Source: Salvia splendens
Lineage: Eukaryota; Streptophyta; Magnoliopsida; Lamiales; Lamiaceae
Assembly (NCBI RefSeq): GCF_004379255.2
Contig: NC_056048.1
Span: forward strand, 27,400,736 to 27,464,735
Length of the DNA: 64,000 nt
Reading direction: 5' to 3'
Position numbers and translations under genes: made by a program. The notes beneath the pieces are model-generated. The model made no database searches. It saw only the letters and a list, made by a program, of their open reading frames with translations, and was not told the origin of the DNA. Below, in pieces: positions 34,174 through 46,964 of the stretch (positions within the stretch are counted from its first letter, which is position 1; each line of letters begins with the position of its first letter).

Positions 34174-35966
34174 TGCATCCATCTCTACTCCTACTCTCAC
34201 TCCTCCTCATTCTCCCCGGCTCCGACGCCTCCCGGCCGCCGTTCCAGCACTTCCGCTTCCCCACAACCCGCCGCTTCGCCTCCACGTCACTCGAGAAACA
34301 AATCGAAGTCACCCGCCCCCTCCCCTTCGACTCCCTAACCCCCGCCTGCACTCTCCCCCTCTTCAACCACACCTTCGCCCACACCTCTGGCCTCCCCCCC
34401 TCCGACGCCAACTACTCCGCCCCCCTCAACTGCACCTGGTCCAACGCCGTCCTCCGATTCTCCGCCGCCGCCAACGGCACGCAATCCGACCGCATCGCCG
34501 CCGTCTGGCTCGCCGGCGCCGAGCTCCTCCGCACCAGCACCCCCCAATCCACCCCCGACGGCGTCTCCTGGTCCTTCACCAAGGACGTCACCCGCTTCTC
34601 CGCCCTCCTCCGCCGGAAAAACCTCTCCCTCTCCGTCATGTTAGAGAACACCGTTGATGAATTTTACACCGGCGCATTCGACGTCAACATCACCTTCCTC
34701 TTCTACAACGTCCGAAATTCCCCAATCAACAACCGCCGTTCACTCAATTCGAGCCCTAGGAAAATCATACGCAATCACCGGCGGCGATCAACCGCGCTCA
34801 ATGCTTCCCTCGAATTAGACGAAATCCCCGCCGATTTGATCATTCCGGTCTCCGCTGCGGGAGAGGAAGGGTACTGGTTCAAAATCCAGAACGGAAACGA
34901 CGCCGTTTACCAGGGGATTCAAATCCCTAACAACACGTATAGAGCCGTGATCGAGGTCTTCGTCTCCGCTCACGGCGACGACGAATTGTGGTACACAAAT
35001 CCACCGGATTTCTACATCGAGAGCAATGGATTGAACATCACGCGCGGCCACGGAGTCTACCGCGAGGTACTCGTCACGCTCGGCGGAAACGTCGTCGGAT
35101 CGGTGCTCCCCTTCCCCGTGATCTACGCCGGCGGCATAAACCCCTTTTTTTGGAGTCCAATCGTCGCAATCGGCGCTTTCAACCTACCTTCCTACGAAAT
35201 CGAGCTCACTCCATTTCTAGGCATTCTACTCGACGACAAAAAGCACTACTTCGGATTCGGCGTCGCCGACGCCATCTCCTTCTGGCTCGTCGACGCAAAT
35301 CTGCACCTCTGGCTCGACGACGGTCCGGTGAAGGTCCAAGCCGGTTCGATCAAGTACAAAAACCCTAACAATTGCGTCGAGCGCGAATCCAGCTTCGCAG
35401 AGCTCAACGGCAAATTCGAAACCGAAGGAGAGAGAAAAACAGAATTCTCCGGCTGGGTGTACTCCAGCGCCGGAAACCTAACCACAAGCGTAACAACGAA
35501 GCTCGAATTCGAAAACGAGATCAACTACAAGAGCAACGGCACGATCGTGAAGGTCGAGCACGAGGTGACGGTGAAGAAGCAGATCGAGATATCGATTCCG
35601 TCCTCCGGCACGGTGGCGAGCTACAGCGTGGAGTCGGAATACGAGCTGGAGCTGAAAACGACGTCGATCGCCGGAGCTGGACCGGAGAACTTCCTGGTGT
35701 CGACGGATCTGGAGATTTCGTACGAGGAGGAGAAGGAGATGGGCGATTTCGAGAGCGAATTGGAGAACAAGCAGGAGTGCAGCGGGTGGATGTTCGTGCA
35801 CGGCGACGACGTGCTCTCTGGCGCCGGAGCCACGTCGCAGAGTTACGAGGTGGAGGATAGTCACGGCTGCTATACTCGGAAGATATCGGCCGATCAAGGC
35901 GCCGTCGTCGCCGATTCACAGAATTTCCTCTGCGCCCTAGGCCGTGTTTCTGGATCATCTGCTTAG
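34174..35966 (+). CDS. PNGase A-like glycoamidase, copy 2 (intact)
   Basis: Single-exon gene of 597 residues from MHPSLLLLSLLL. The N terminus is a signal peptide ending near GSDAS. Family features: EVTRPLPFDSLTPACTLPLF, FNHTFAHTSGLPPSDANYSA, CTWSNAVLRF, RIAAVWLAGAELLRTSTPQS, WSFTKDVTRFSALL, FYIESNGLNITRGHGVYREV and ENKQECSGWMFVHGDDVL. Several NxT/S sequons (NHT, NYS, NCT, NGT, NIT) fit a secreted glycoprotein. PNGase A cleaves the amide bond between Asn and the N-glycan, also on plant glycans with alpha-1,3-fucose. It is a tandem partner of the frameshifted copy 3.7 kb upstream, and pieces of a broken eIF2-alpha copy lie on both sides of it. Confidence 0.9.
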
Positions 35967-36334
35967 AATGCAGATTTCTTGTGTTTATGCTTTATCGCGT
36001 AGTGTATGATATAATTAAATAAGTTTTAATTTAGGAGATCCGTGTGATTACGATTTCGAGCATGAGTTAATGCGATGATTTTTCAGTTTAATCCCTCTTT
36101 TTTTTGTCGCAATTTCTTAGCTTTGTTTTTCCAAAAGAGAGTTAATAGTAGTTTTAATAGAGAGGGAATCAGGTTGAGCTGGGATCATCTTTAAATGCCT
36201 GCAATTTTCAAAACATAATATATACGCTCATGGTAATAACACCCTACTGCAGGAATTCTGAAAATAGATTTTTATGTATCTAAACTCAAAACAGATTATG
36301 AATCTCAATATCAATTCAACCTTACAAAATATTG

Positions 36335-36408
36335 TAGGTTGAAGATTAAGTTACGTTTCAATCAATATAAACCAAAACCCAGACAAAGAAATGGTGCAGG
36401 AGGTAAGA
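36335..36408 (-). pseudogene. eIF2-alpha intron 1 relic, part 1
   Basis: The stretch ttgaagattaagttacgttt through agacaaagaaatggtgcagg matches intron 1 of the intact eIF2-alpha gene at 40208-40268, with a handful of differences. A Mutator-like element is inserted directly after it. Confidence 0.8.
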
Positions 36409-36417
36409 TACAAATTA

Positions 36418-37530
36418 GAGTAAAGGCCAAAATTGGTCCTGAACATATAGCCATTTTACGATTTTGGTCCTAAACATTATCTTTTGGATTTTTTGGTCCT
36501 GCACATATGGACATTTGATCATTTTGGTCCTGCACATATGGAAATTTGATCATTTTGGTCCCCCGTCAACATTTTCGTTAAAAACTAACGGTCAACATTA
36601 TCTTTTGGATTTTTTGGTCCTGCACATATGGATATTTGATCATTTTGGTCCTGCACATATGGAATTTTGATCATTTTGGTCCTCCGTCAACATTTTCGTT
36701 AAAAACTAACGGTCAACGGTCGATTTTTGACTAAAACAATGGGTTGGGTCGGGTCGTGTTTGGGTCGGGTTTGAGTTACACGTTAAGAAAAAAAATAATT
36801 ATTTTTTATTAATTAAAAAATTATAAAACTTTAATTTTTAGTTATTTTTGTTGATTAAAAATATTATAACGACTAAAACATGATGTTATTATACGATTTA
36901 AACATGATATTACACAATAAAATAAAAAATTACCAAATTAAAATAATCATTTTTTAATCAAAATAATAAAATTAAAGTATATTAATATTAAATCTATATA
37001 ATAAAATTAAATAATTAAAAAATTATTTTTAATAAAATCTAAGCATAATATTTTCTTCAAATTCATGAAAAAATTAATTAAAAAACACTATACTTTAATT
37101 TTATTAATTAAAAAATATTAATTAATTTTTTAAGAATATTATGCTTAGATTTTAACGAAAATATTATGCTTAGATTTTAAGAAAATATTATTTTTTTCTT
37201 AACGTATAACCCAAACCCGACCCGACCCAACCCAACCCATTGTTTTAGTCAAAAATCGGCCGTTGATTGTTAGTTTTTAACGAAAATGTTGACGGAGGAC
37301 CAAAATGATCAAAATTCCATATGTGCAGGACCAAAATGATCAAATGTCCATATGTGCAGGACCAAAAAATCCAAAAGATAATGTTGACCGTTAGTTTTTA
37401 ACGGAAATATTGACGGAGGACCAAAATGATCAAATGTCCATATGTGCAGGACCAAAAAATCCAAAAGATAATGTTTAGGACCAAAATCGTAAAATGGCTA
37501 TATGTTCAGGACCAATTTTGGCCTTTACTC
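36418..37530. mobile_element. Mutator-like foldback element with ~350-bp inverted repeats
   Basis: 1113 bases flanked by perfect 9-bp duplications tacaaatta at 36409-36417 and 37531-37539. The ends gagtaaaggccaaaattggt are identical in both arms, and the inverted arms extend to about 36790 and 37190. The arms contain repeated ggtcctgcacatatgga units. The AT-rich centre has no coding capacity. The long inverted repeats and 9-bp target duplication are Mutator-like features. Confidence 0.88.
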
Positions 37531-37539
37531 TACAAATTA

Positions 37540-38087
37540 TGATAAGAATCAAGATGATGAATTTAATTGGTGTTATTTGGGTGATAAAATGGCAAACAAG
37601 ATAAAAAATAATAATGCATTTGATATGCTTAATAGATAAAAAACATTTTTGTTCTTTTAATTATATGAATTTATATAATTTCATGTTTTAATGTCTATTT
37701 AATTAATTACTATGTTTTACATGTTAGATTTAAAATGATCATTTTACAGTCGGTTGTATTAGCATGAATTTATGTATAAATTATGTTTTTAATTTTTACT
37801 TAACTATTTCTAAGCTAAAAATAAGTGAGGTGCTTGATAGCCTAAATTAATTACGGATAAATATAAAATGGCAATTTGTTTTTGTTTTTTTAATCTTATT
37901 TTGATTATGATTAAATAAATTAATTAATCTGAGTTGAGGGATGATGCAATCCAAATAGGGTCGCACCAACTTTACTTAATGGGAATGCTTTTTCACATGG
38001 GCCAAGCGGGCCGAGTTTATTTAACTTTTTGATAAATCAAGATTAGTAATCTAATCATGCCCGTAATTATGCTACCAAACATAGCCC
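37540..38087. other. AT-rich region between eIF2-alpha relic pieces
   Basis: No recognised feature; it continues the DNA interrupted by the foldback element. Confidence 0.4.
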
Positions 38088-38320
38088 AAGTGATGCAGCA
38101 AAATCTGTAGCTTCTTCATCCACTGATTCCATCATAAACTTCCATGAGTGTTCCTTCTCTTTATCCACTTCTTCAGTTCTATTGAAACCATCAAATTTAC
38201 AAAATTAAATTTGTCTTGTTCCAAAATTACTTCCTCTTGATTAGTCATCAAAACAAACTAGATATAAACGTCTACGTTCTAAAAAATGGAAACTCACACT
38301 TGACAATATTATTTTAAGGA
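38088..38320 (-). pseudogene. eIF2-alpha intron 1 / 5'-flank relic, part 2
   Basis: gcagcaaaatc, agcttcttcatccact, catcataaacttcca match intron 1 of the intact gene at about 40280-40335. ttgtcttgt and gtcatcaaaacaaactaga at 38212-38263 match 40642-40694. tggaaactcacacttgac at 38287 resembles the 5' flank at 41636. Exon 1 itself is missing. Confidence 0.75.
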
Positions 38321-38523
38321 CAATTGTACATTGTTAAGAATCAAGAGCATTGGATATATTTAGCATTTAACCCCACACAACGCAACGAAGCATATTGGGA
38401 TTCAGAATTAAAAAGAAACCATTGAATCAAGGTTAGAAAATTGGGGAAGAGAAAAACTAACAAAAATGTATACAAATTCCAAGATTTCAAAAGGCAAAAA
38501 GAGGGGAAAGGGGAGGTTAAAGT

Positions 38524-41379
38524 TTACTCTGTTATAGCCATTCCCGAATTCTCGAGGTCTATTTCACCCATCCCGGTATCTTCTTCGTCTTCACTGTCTT
38601 CATCACCACTGACATCTTCATTTTGCTGTCCAAGCTTAGCCATATGTTCTGCGAGTAGCTTATCCTCCCGTTCGCTCACCTGAACACAAAATTATACTCG
38701 TTAAGTACACATATGTATGTTGATAGGTGTGTTGAAATTAAGAGCAAAATTTTAAAATTCATATTTGATCTATAGCTATAGCTTACCGCTCTTGGTGGTT
38801 CCTTAACAGTAAGTTTTCCTTTTTGGCGTTCAATCTCTTCAGTGCACGCTTGAATTGCCTTGGTAAGCACTGTGATTCCTTGCTCCTAACATTATTATAA
38901 AATAAAAACGAGCATTTAGAACCGTACAAAATCCATTTTTAGTTCACAACACTCTTAGATATATACATAAGTGATTACCTTGTCAAGAGTCTGGGTGGTA
39001 AGGACATAAGCTGGAGCAGCAACAAGTTTCATTTTAACAGGACAATCGTCATTGCCAACAGCTTCAGCTTTACGCATTGCTTCCTGTGAACATCACCAAT
39101 AAATCAGTACTTGCAAAAAGAAGTTTTGCTTTGAGTAAGATGCATAAAAAAGAAGAAAAAAGATCGAATGAATAAGTGAAGGATGAAGACCTTTATGTGC
39201 AGAACACCATCAAACTGAAAACATTTCATTTCAATATCTGCACGAATCTTCAAGGGTTGAGGCGTCATTCTTCTCCTAATATTTTTCACTAAAGCATCTT
39301 TGACTTCCTCTGATATTGCAGGAACCACTTTCTTCACCTAATAGAATGACCGCATGTAAAAAGCATGTAAAACTGATGGAAGACTGAAGATAAATGCTAA
39401 TCTTAATCTGAATGAACACTACCTCTTGTCCATCAGGACCAGCTTCTGTGATTTCGCGAGTGAGGGTATCAAGAACTGAGTTGGGATCGTTAACCATCAC
39501 TTTGAATGCCTGTATTTTTAAAAATATAAATTACTAGAAGGATAATAATAAAACGCTACTTGAGGCAGGAATTCTAAACAATTTTTCTTTATATATAGTA
39601 TACTAAGTCTCACCTCAAATGCATGCCCATATTTCTTGTACAACGGCCAGCCAACATGAATATACAGATCCTACCAAAATATACATGTCATTAGTGAAAA
39701 TGCATGTTAAGATATCACAGAATGAGATGGATATCTTTGCGTCACTGAGTGTCGACAAAACATAGAAAGTACCAAAAGAAACGTAAATAACCATAGGTAC
39801 TCTTTCCAACTATTTGGAGATGAAACTAATTCAAGATTTAGTGATTTACCAAACCATAAGTTCATCAAACAGAGAACACACTACATATCTTACAAGCAAA
39901 TGAAGTTAATAGCACCAATATACAACCAAATATGCTGACAACCATATTATGAGTTACATAGGCATGAACCAACTATATAATATACCTGAAAAATATCATT
40001 CTACAGATAATAATACATCTACTTTCATAAATACGCCATCATGCCAACACACTCCGAATTAACATGTGAAACTCATGAAGTCTATTAACTGTAATACTAT
40101 CATGACCATGAGGTGAGGTTGGCAAAGAGTTTATGAGTGTAAACTATCAATTCAAACATTATACAGTAAAATACTGAATTTATAAAATAGATACACCCAG
40201 TACGAAACTTGAAGACTAATTACGTTTCAATTAATATAAACAAAATCCAGACAAAGAAATGGGGCAGGGGACACTACGTGACGCAGCAAAATAAACAGTT
40301 CTACAGCTTCATCCACTTTTTCCGTCATAAACCTCCAACAATTTCTCATTATCCAATTCTCTACCTACTTTTGTTATCAACTTCTCTAAAACTATATGAA
40401 ATATCACAGAACTACTTCAGTTACTGTACGATCAGGGATCTTGTTTGCACACAAGCATCAAATCATAATATCTTGAGATATTCAATTCTAATGAAACCAT
40501 CAAAACAGTATATCAGCAGATAATTTCCTGAACAATGAAACAGAGATCTAGCTACCTAAATCAGTATATAAAAACCTTGAGTTATTTCATTAAATACTAA
40601 TCAAACATTAAATCATTATGATCAAATATGGAATATTCAATTTGTCTTGTACCATAACTAATTCCTTTTGATGAGTCATCAAAACAAACTAGAGCTCAAT
40701 TTGAATGTTAAACTAGAAAACGATGGCAATATTACCTTATAACATGGTTAATTCAACAACACAATTTCTTTAACTAAACCTACCAAATAATTATACATTC
40801 AAAGCTACAATTCTACAGAACATATGCAAGCACCAGTTCACCTCTTCGAATTCCACACAAATTAAACTGAAGACAAAGGAGAACCATGCGTAATCACTTA
40901 CTTCACTCAATTTCACAATAGCAACGCAAGCAATTAGGTTTTCCAATTCAAACACACAATTTTTCAACACAAATCAATCCAAAATAAAAACAAACCTCAA
41001 GATCAACGCTCATGGTCTCAGCAACATGCCTCATGATCGAATGCACAAGCTTGCTCTTATTGAACCTCTCCTCACAGCCCTGGATGTCCTCCTCGGAGAC
41101 GCGGCGCTTGCTGAGATCAATATACCCCTTCTCTTTGTCGACACGGAGCACCATGACGGGCTCGATGCGGCCGACCTTGATGAGGCTGCTGATGCTCCGA
41201 ATGCGGCGGCGGGAGAGCTCGGAGAAGAGAATCATGCCTTCGATGTTGTTGTACTCGAGGAGCGAAACGTACGCGCCGCTGTCGGCCATGCTCTTGACCT
41301 GAATCATCACCGCCTGGTCCACCTCCGGGTACCTCGCCTCGTACATCCGGCACTCCAGATTCGGCCCGTTTGTCGCCAT
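38524..41379 (-). CDS. eIF2alpha: Eukaryotic translation initiation factor 2 subunit alpha
   Basis: Seven exons, all phase 0: 40996-41379, 39614-39670, 39423-39509, 39191-39337, 38979-39083, 38787-38885 and 38524-38679, giving 344 residues, the usual plant length. The N-terminal S1 RNA-binding fold includes [20 protein letters not shown] and the phosphorylation loop [13 protein letters not shown]; the regulatory serine (mammalian Ser51) is residue 56 here. The helical and alpha-beta domains follow ([35 protein letters not shown]). The acidic tail [16 protein letters not shown] has casein-kinase-2-type sites. eIF2-alpha is part of the ternary complex that brings initiator Met-tRNA to the 40S subunit; GCN2 phosphorylates it in amino-acid starvation. 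Intron 1 (39671-40995) is 1325 bases and is the source of the relics at 36.3 and 38.1 kb. Confidence 0.97.
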
Positions 41380-41399
41380 TGAAAACGGGTCGGATCCTG

Positions 41400-42595
41400 C
41401 CTGCGGAATTAGGGTTTTGGAGAGAAAGCAGCAAGAGAAAAAGGCAGTAAAAATGTTTGTAGTGAGAGAAAATGAGGTTTTTAGCGGAGAGAGAAATCAA
41501 TTAATAACAAAAAAAAGTTAAATTATCATGTGATGAAATTTAGATAAAAGATCTTTTACATTTATATTTCGCTTTTTTCTCTAAATAAACATAATGTTAT
41601 TATCTTAAGAAAATATTGATATAAGTGCTAGAAATTGGAAAGTCACACTCGACGATTATAGGATTTAAAAAAACAATTTATTGAAATAGGTCAAAAGATT
41701 ATTTTAGAATGTGGTTCAAATTATATCTATATAGTAGTAATACGCTATTTGCGTAACTAAGGAATAAGAATTTTTGGCAATGTTTTGACATTTATTTGAA
41801 TTGTATGAAAAAAAATCACATACTCCTACTATCTAATAAAGTAAATCTATATTATTTTGGTCGAGCTTTATTGGTCCAACAATTTCGTCCAACAATTTCA
41901 TTTATGATAAAGTGAAACGTGAAATCAATATTTACTCTCTTTTTAACATACATCATTTTCTATTACAATTGATCTAAAGAAGTTGAGGGATAGAGTATTT
42001 TAAATTGTCCTTCAAGTTATATCAATATAATACACTATTTACATAAAAATTGAAGAATTATAAGGCTTTTGATGTAATATTTATGGCTCAAAATAAATAT
42101 TCTCTCCATCCACCAAAAATTAGCTACTACTACTGTTATGTGGGTAGATTCAATTTTCCAACAATGTCTTAATATAATTATATAGATTTTTTTATAATAG
42201 CTACATCCCCTACATACTACCCCCGAAATTGATAATTTTCTAATTCATGAATTTAATAAATACCTGTCAAATGATTATTTTCTGCTCAAATATAATTTAT
42301 CTGTTCAAGTAAATTAAATAATAGACTGCCTAATTTTCACGAGTCCCTCTACTCCAAAAAATAAATTTTGCTTAAGAAGTGATTAAATGTAAACCAAAAA
42401 ATAACTTAAAAACAAAGTAGTTTATTCTAGCTTTATTCTTCTAGTTCTTTATTTATTATATTTATTTTACTTAATCATAATTACATTTAATGTAAAAGAA
42501 AATAATTATTGAGAAATTAGAAAACTCGCACCTTCATTTTTAGTTATATATTAATATTAATTTTATGTTAATAAAAAAGTTAGAGAGAGAGAGAG
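41400..42595. other. Divergent intergenic region, eIF2-alpha to apyrase
   Basis: AT-rich; holds both promoters. A gagagagaga stretch at about 42585-42602 precedes the apyrase 5' UTR, a common type of plant UTR/core-promoter sequence. Confidence 0.4.
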
Positions 42596-42599
42596 AGTG

Positions 42600-43889
42600 A
42601 GAGTCCATCACTCAGAAGCTGTTGGCTCTTTTGTTTGTTTCTCTGATTCGTTGGAAAACGAAAATTCCATTCCCGAATTTGGATCTTACTTCGCGGAGCC
42701 ACAGGATGGGCAATCAATTCCAACTTTCCAGTGATCTGATGGTAATGGAAGAATCTCTTTTCGCGCGATCATTTTTGTGCTTTTTTGGATCGATGCCTCG
42801 AATCTCTCTGCATCTGTGCATTTCTTATTTATGGTTGTAAGATTTGTGATTTTGAGTTTCAGTTTTTGCTGTCGCATTTGGCTGGTTCAGTGATCTCTGA
42901 TGGGAAAATGTTTGGGTCTAATTGATGATTATTGTTGTTGGTATTGGGATCTAGAGGGTTGGATTAGCTAGTGTGAGAGCTTATAGTGAATCAGAATTGG
43001 CTTGAATCTTAAACTGTGAGTGATTTGATGAGTAATTGAACTGCTCGGGTTAAGGATATGCTAATCTAGTTCTGGATGAATGAGTTGCGAAAGGGTTCAG
43101 CATTGTGGATTTAACAATGATCTAACAGTTTATTATACATAGTATTAGACGAGCTGCTGTTGATTGATATCAAGATTCCATCTTTTATTTCTGTAGGACT
43201 GATTTATCTGAATTGGTGCATTGTATAGCGTTTGCAACCAGGATGGATTGGGCTCGATGATGAGCTTTATTGAAACTTTTCTCGTATCAATTTCATGTAG
43301 TGAACTGCAACATGTTTGTTGAGTTGTGTTGCACTAAGTTGAAGCTCTAGGGGTTGGTTATTACGAACTGACTTTCAATTTAAAGTTCTGGAAATTGGAA
43401 TGATTTGGTGTTTAAACTAGGTTGAGTTACTGACCATCTGTATACTTGCTAGGGCGACATAAGATCCTCAGATTCACTAAGGCGAGCTGTGTTTATTCAA
43501 GTTATAGCTAGTTTAATAGTGGAGACATGATTTTCATTGGAATTTAATAGGTCACTTGAAGAAGATTTAGGATTTCATTCTATAGGAATTGAGATCATGA
43601 GGCATGATTTGATTTGATTTGATATTCAGGTTAAATTCTAAGATTCTTTTTTTAAGTCATGGAAAAACTGGTATATATGTTCTGTAGTTTTTCAGTCCAT
43701 AAATGATTCACCTTCATCGATTGACACGACAAATTTTACCATGTTGATTTTGCAGGACTTTTTTTTATCATTTTGCATTAGTTCCTAGCATTTAATGAGT
43801 GCAGATCTTACATGTGGTCTGCTTACTTCTCGTAACTTTTTCTAGAGGGGGTAGCAGCTGCCTGCATTGCTACTTTTGCTCCTGCAAAG
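42600..43889 (+). other. Apyrase 5' UTR with a probable 1.1-kb leader intron and a short uORF
   Basis: A donor at 42742 (gatg then gtaatgg) and an acceptor before 43846 (tttttctag) define a likely leader intron. An ATG at 42706 would then open a short uORF reading MGNQFQLSSDLMRG, ending in the TAG at 43852, before the main ATG at 43890. Confidence 0.5.
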
Positions 43890-46165
43890 ATGGTCTTCAG
43901 CAAAATTTCAGAATTATTTTCTCCCGGACTGATTCGTTTATCAGCATCTAACAAAGCACCCGGGTCGCCTATACCTGCTTCACCTAGTGGTCTCCCCAAA
44001 CCTGAGAAAAGGAGTAATCTAAGACTCTCCTATTCCCTTCAGGATTTGTCTACTTATCGCCGGCTTGATATAGAAGAAGGAAATCAAAATGCTGGAGTAG
44101 AAAGAAGTTCAGGTCATGCATTGCCACCATATATCTTTGAGAAGGAAATAGGAGCAGCAAGTTTTTTGAAGGAGAAGTTATCACCAGGAACTTCATCCAG
44201 AAAGAAGAGGTGGATTACAGTAATCTGTATTCTCATTGGCTTATTTCTTGTTTCATGTCTGTCATTTGGTCTCCAAAATCTTTACACAAACTGGTCTAGA
44301 GGAACTAACAGGTTCTATGTTGTCGTAGACTGTGGTAGCACTGGGACACGTGTCTTTGTATATCAGGCTTCTATTAGTCACGAAAAGGACAACAATCTTC
44401 CTATATCATTAAAATCTCTGCCTGAAGATTCCTCTGGGAACTCTGTTGCCCGGAGTGGGAGGGCTTACAACAGAATGGAGACTGAGCCCGGGTTTGACAA
44501 ATTGGTGCATAACATTTCTGGGTTGCAGAAGGCAATTAAACCTCTAATTGATTGGGCTGAGAACCAAATTCCAAGAAACTCACATAGTAGTACCTCTCTT
44601 TTTCTTCATGCTACAGCTGGAGTTCGTAGGCTACCGAGTTCAGATTCTGAATGGCTGCTTGAGAATGCTTGGCTGATCCTGAAGAGGTCACCTTTCTTGT
44701 GCAAAAAGGAATGGGTTAAGACTATCACGGGTGTGGAGGAAGCTTATTATGGATGGATAGCATTAAATTATCACACTAAGGTGTTTGGGTCGATTCCCAA
44801 AAAAGAAACATATGGTGCACTTGATTTGGGTGGCTCATCACTTCAGGTTACTTTTGAAGGTAAACAAGGTGACCTTGATGAAACGAGCTTAAAATTAGGG
44901 ATTGGCCCTGTTAACCATCATCTGAGTGCCTATTCTTTGGCCGGGTATGGTCTCAATGACGCATTTGATAAATCGGTTGGCCATCTTCTCAAAGGGCTTC
45001 CTCATATTAGTAATGCCAATTTGACAAGTGGAAAAGTAGAAATTAATCATCCTTGTTTGCAATATGGTTACAAAGAACAGTATATGTGTAGACACTGTTC
45101 ACTTTTAGAAGGTGGGAATTCTGGAGTACCAGTTCAGCTTGTGGGAGTTCCAAATTGGGCCAAATGTAGTTCGCTCGCCAAAGCTGCCGTCAATAGATCT
45201 GAATGGTCAAACAGTAGCGTAGGAATCGATTGTGGGCTTCATCCATGTGCTCTTGCTGAAAATAAACCCCGTCCTCGTGGCCGGTTTTATGCTATGTCTG
45301 GTTTCTACGTCGTGTACCGGTTCTTCAACCTGACTCCTGACGCTACTCTTGATGACGTGCTAGAGAAAGGCCACAGATATTGTGACAAGTCTTGGCTTGT
45401 TGCTAAGAAGAGCGTCGTTCCTCAGCCTTTCATCGAACAATACTGCTTCCGAGCTCCATATGTGGTGCTCCTCTTGAGAGAAGGACTGCACATTCCTGAT
45501 AGCCACGTGACGGTTGGTTCGGGAAGCATAACTTGGACCCTTGGGGTCGCTCTATTTGAAGCTGGAAAGGCATTTCCGTTTTCTGGTAAATCCCGCGGCT
45601 ATGATATATTTCAAGTGAGGATAAACCCACTGTTTGTTTTAGCTTTCTCTTTAGTTGTGCTGTTTTTCTTGGTCTGTTTCTCGTCATGTGTTGGCAAATC
45701 ATCGATATATCTGCGGAGGCGATATCTCCCTCTTTTCAACCACAAAAGTGTGTCATCGGCATCCGTTCTCAATATCCCTTCTCCTTTCCAATTCAAACAC
45801 TGGAGTCGTCCGGTCCACATAGGTAAACTTCCTCTTACTTTCGCAACCTAAATGCGATTGTTTCGCATATGCACGCATGTTTATACATAATCTCTCAACT
45901 TTGTTGTTGTTTTACAGTAGATGGAAGGGCTAAGGATCCGATGAGTCCAGTTCCAGGTACTCATGGTGGCGACAAGTTCACCAGATCACACGTAGCGCAC
46001 AGCTACTCATCAGGCAGCTTGGGAGAGCTCCAGTTCGGAAACACTAATGTTGGCCCTGCCTGGACCCCTCCGAACAGAAGCCAAACGCGTCTCCAGAGTA
46101 GGAGATCCCAATCGCGGGAGGATCTCGTTTCTTCCATGGCAGAGGGAAATGCAATGAAGCCCTGA
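43890..46165 (+). CDS. APY7: Apyrase (GDA1/CD39 family), APY7-like
   Basis: Two coding exons, 43890-45822 and 45918-46165, giving 726 residues. Residues 1-107 are a Ser/Pro-rich cytosolic tail, then a membrane anchor (WITVICILIGLFLVSCLSFG, about 107-126). The catalytic domain has the apyrase conserved regions: VVVDCGSTGTRVFVYQ (144-159), LFLHATAGVRRL (227-238), GVEEAYYGWIALNY (271-284) and ALDLGGSSLQVTF (300-312). A second membrane helix (PLFVLAFSLVVLFFLVCFSS, about 580-600) precedes a Ser-rich tail. Two membrane helices and long tails mark the APY7 type over the shorter secretory apyrases. Apyrases hydrolyse NTP/NDP to NMP, here probably inside the Golgi or at the cell surface. Confidence 0.9.
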
Positions 46166-46349
46166 GACCAAACACCCGCAACCAAGAAAGTGAACAACCA
46201 ACTGCAGGTCTCTTGAGTGGAGTGGTTGCTGCTGCATGATGTTTTCCCACAGAAACGAGACGTGGAAAGACGAAGCGGAAGGATGGAGTTTGGAGATACA
46301 TAAAAGGTACATATGAATGTTGTTAGGTGATGCCAATAACATGAGGTTA

Positions 46350-46960
46350 GTCTCTAGCTAAGTTTATATATTCATTCATTGAGGTTATTTTACTCTTAGA
46401 TTTATAGGGTTGGTCACCTCTATTTGAACTAAGACATTTATTTTAGTATTCTTTGAAATCACACACATATATATACTTCCTCCGTTAGTTGTCCCTTGTT
46501 AAGTAATTCGTACTTCTTTTTTAATATTTCCACTATTGTAAGATTACAACTTAGTTGTAGCAATTAAGGTGCTGAGGAGATAAAGTTTGTTCTCATAAAA
46601 AGAGTATGGATTTTTGGATAAGTTTGTAATTACATAAATAAAGTAGTGTCGAACGCAATAAAATTATGAAAACACTTCAGAGAATGTCATTTCCAACACG
46701 TTTCTAGATAAATTCACAGCTCCATCAACTTAACTAATTCCAATCTATAAAGATGGTGTATTGGTTTTTATTCGTTTAGCATTGAACATACTTGACAAAA
46801 TTCAGACATGATTAGCTAAACACATATCTAAGTCCTTTTCATTGATGGTAACATCTAAGGAAAGGCAAAGTACAATTAACTATAGATGCATCAACACATA
46901 ACAACTCAACAGGAAAACTCATAGACAGGGACTAGCTAATGAATAACGAAGATGCTAAAT
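46350..46960. other. Intergenic region after the apyrase gene
   Basis: AT-rich; no recognised feature. Confidence 0.4.
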
Positions 46961-46964
46961 TAGA

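Noticed and set aside
42600..43850. A gene in the small open frame at 42622-42840
   Set aside because: It overlaps the apyrase leader and resembles no protein.
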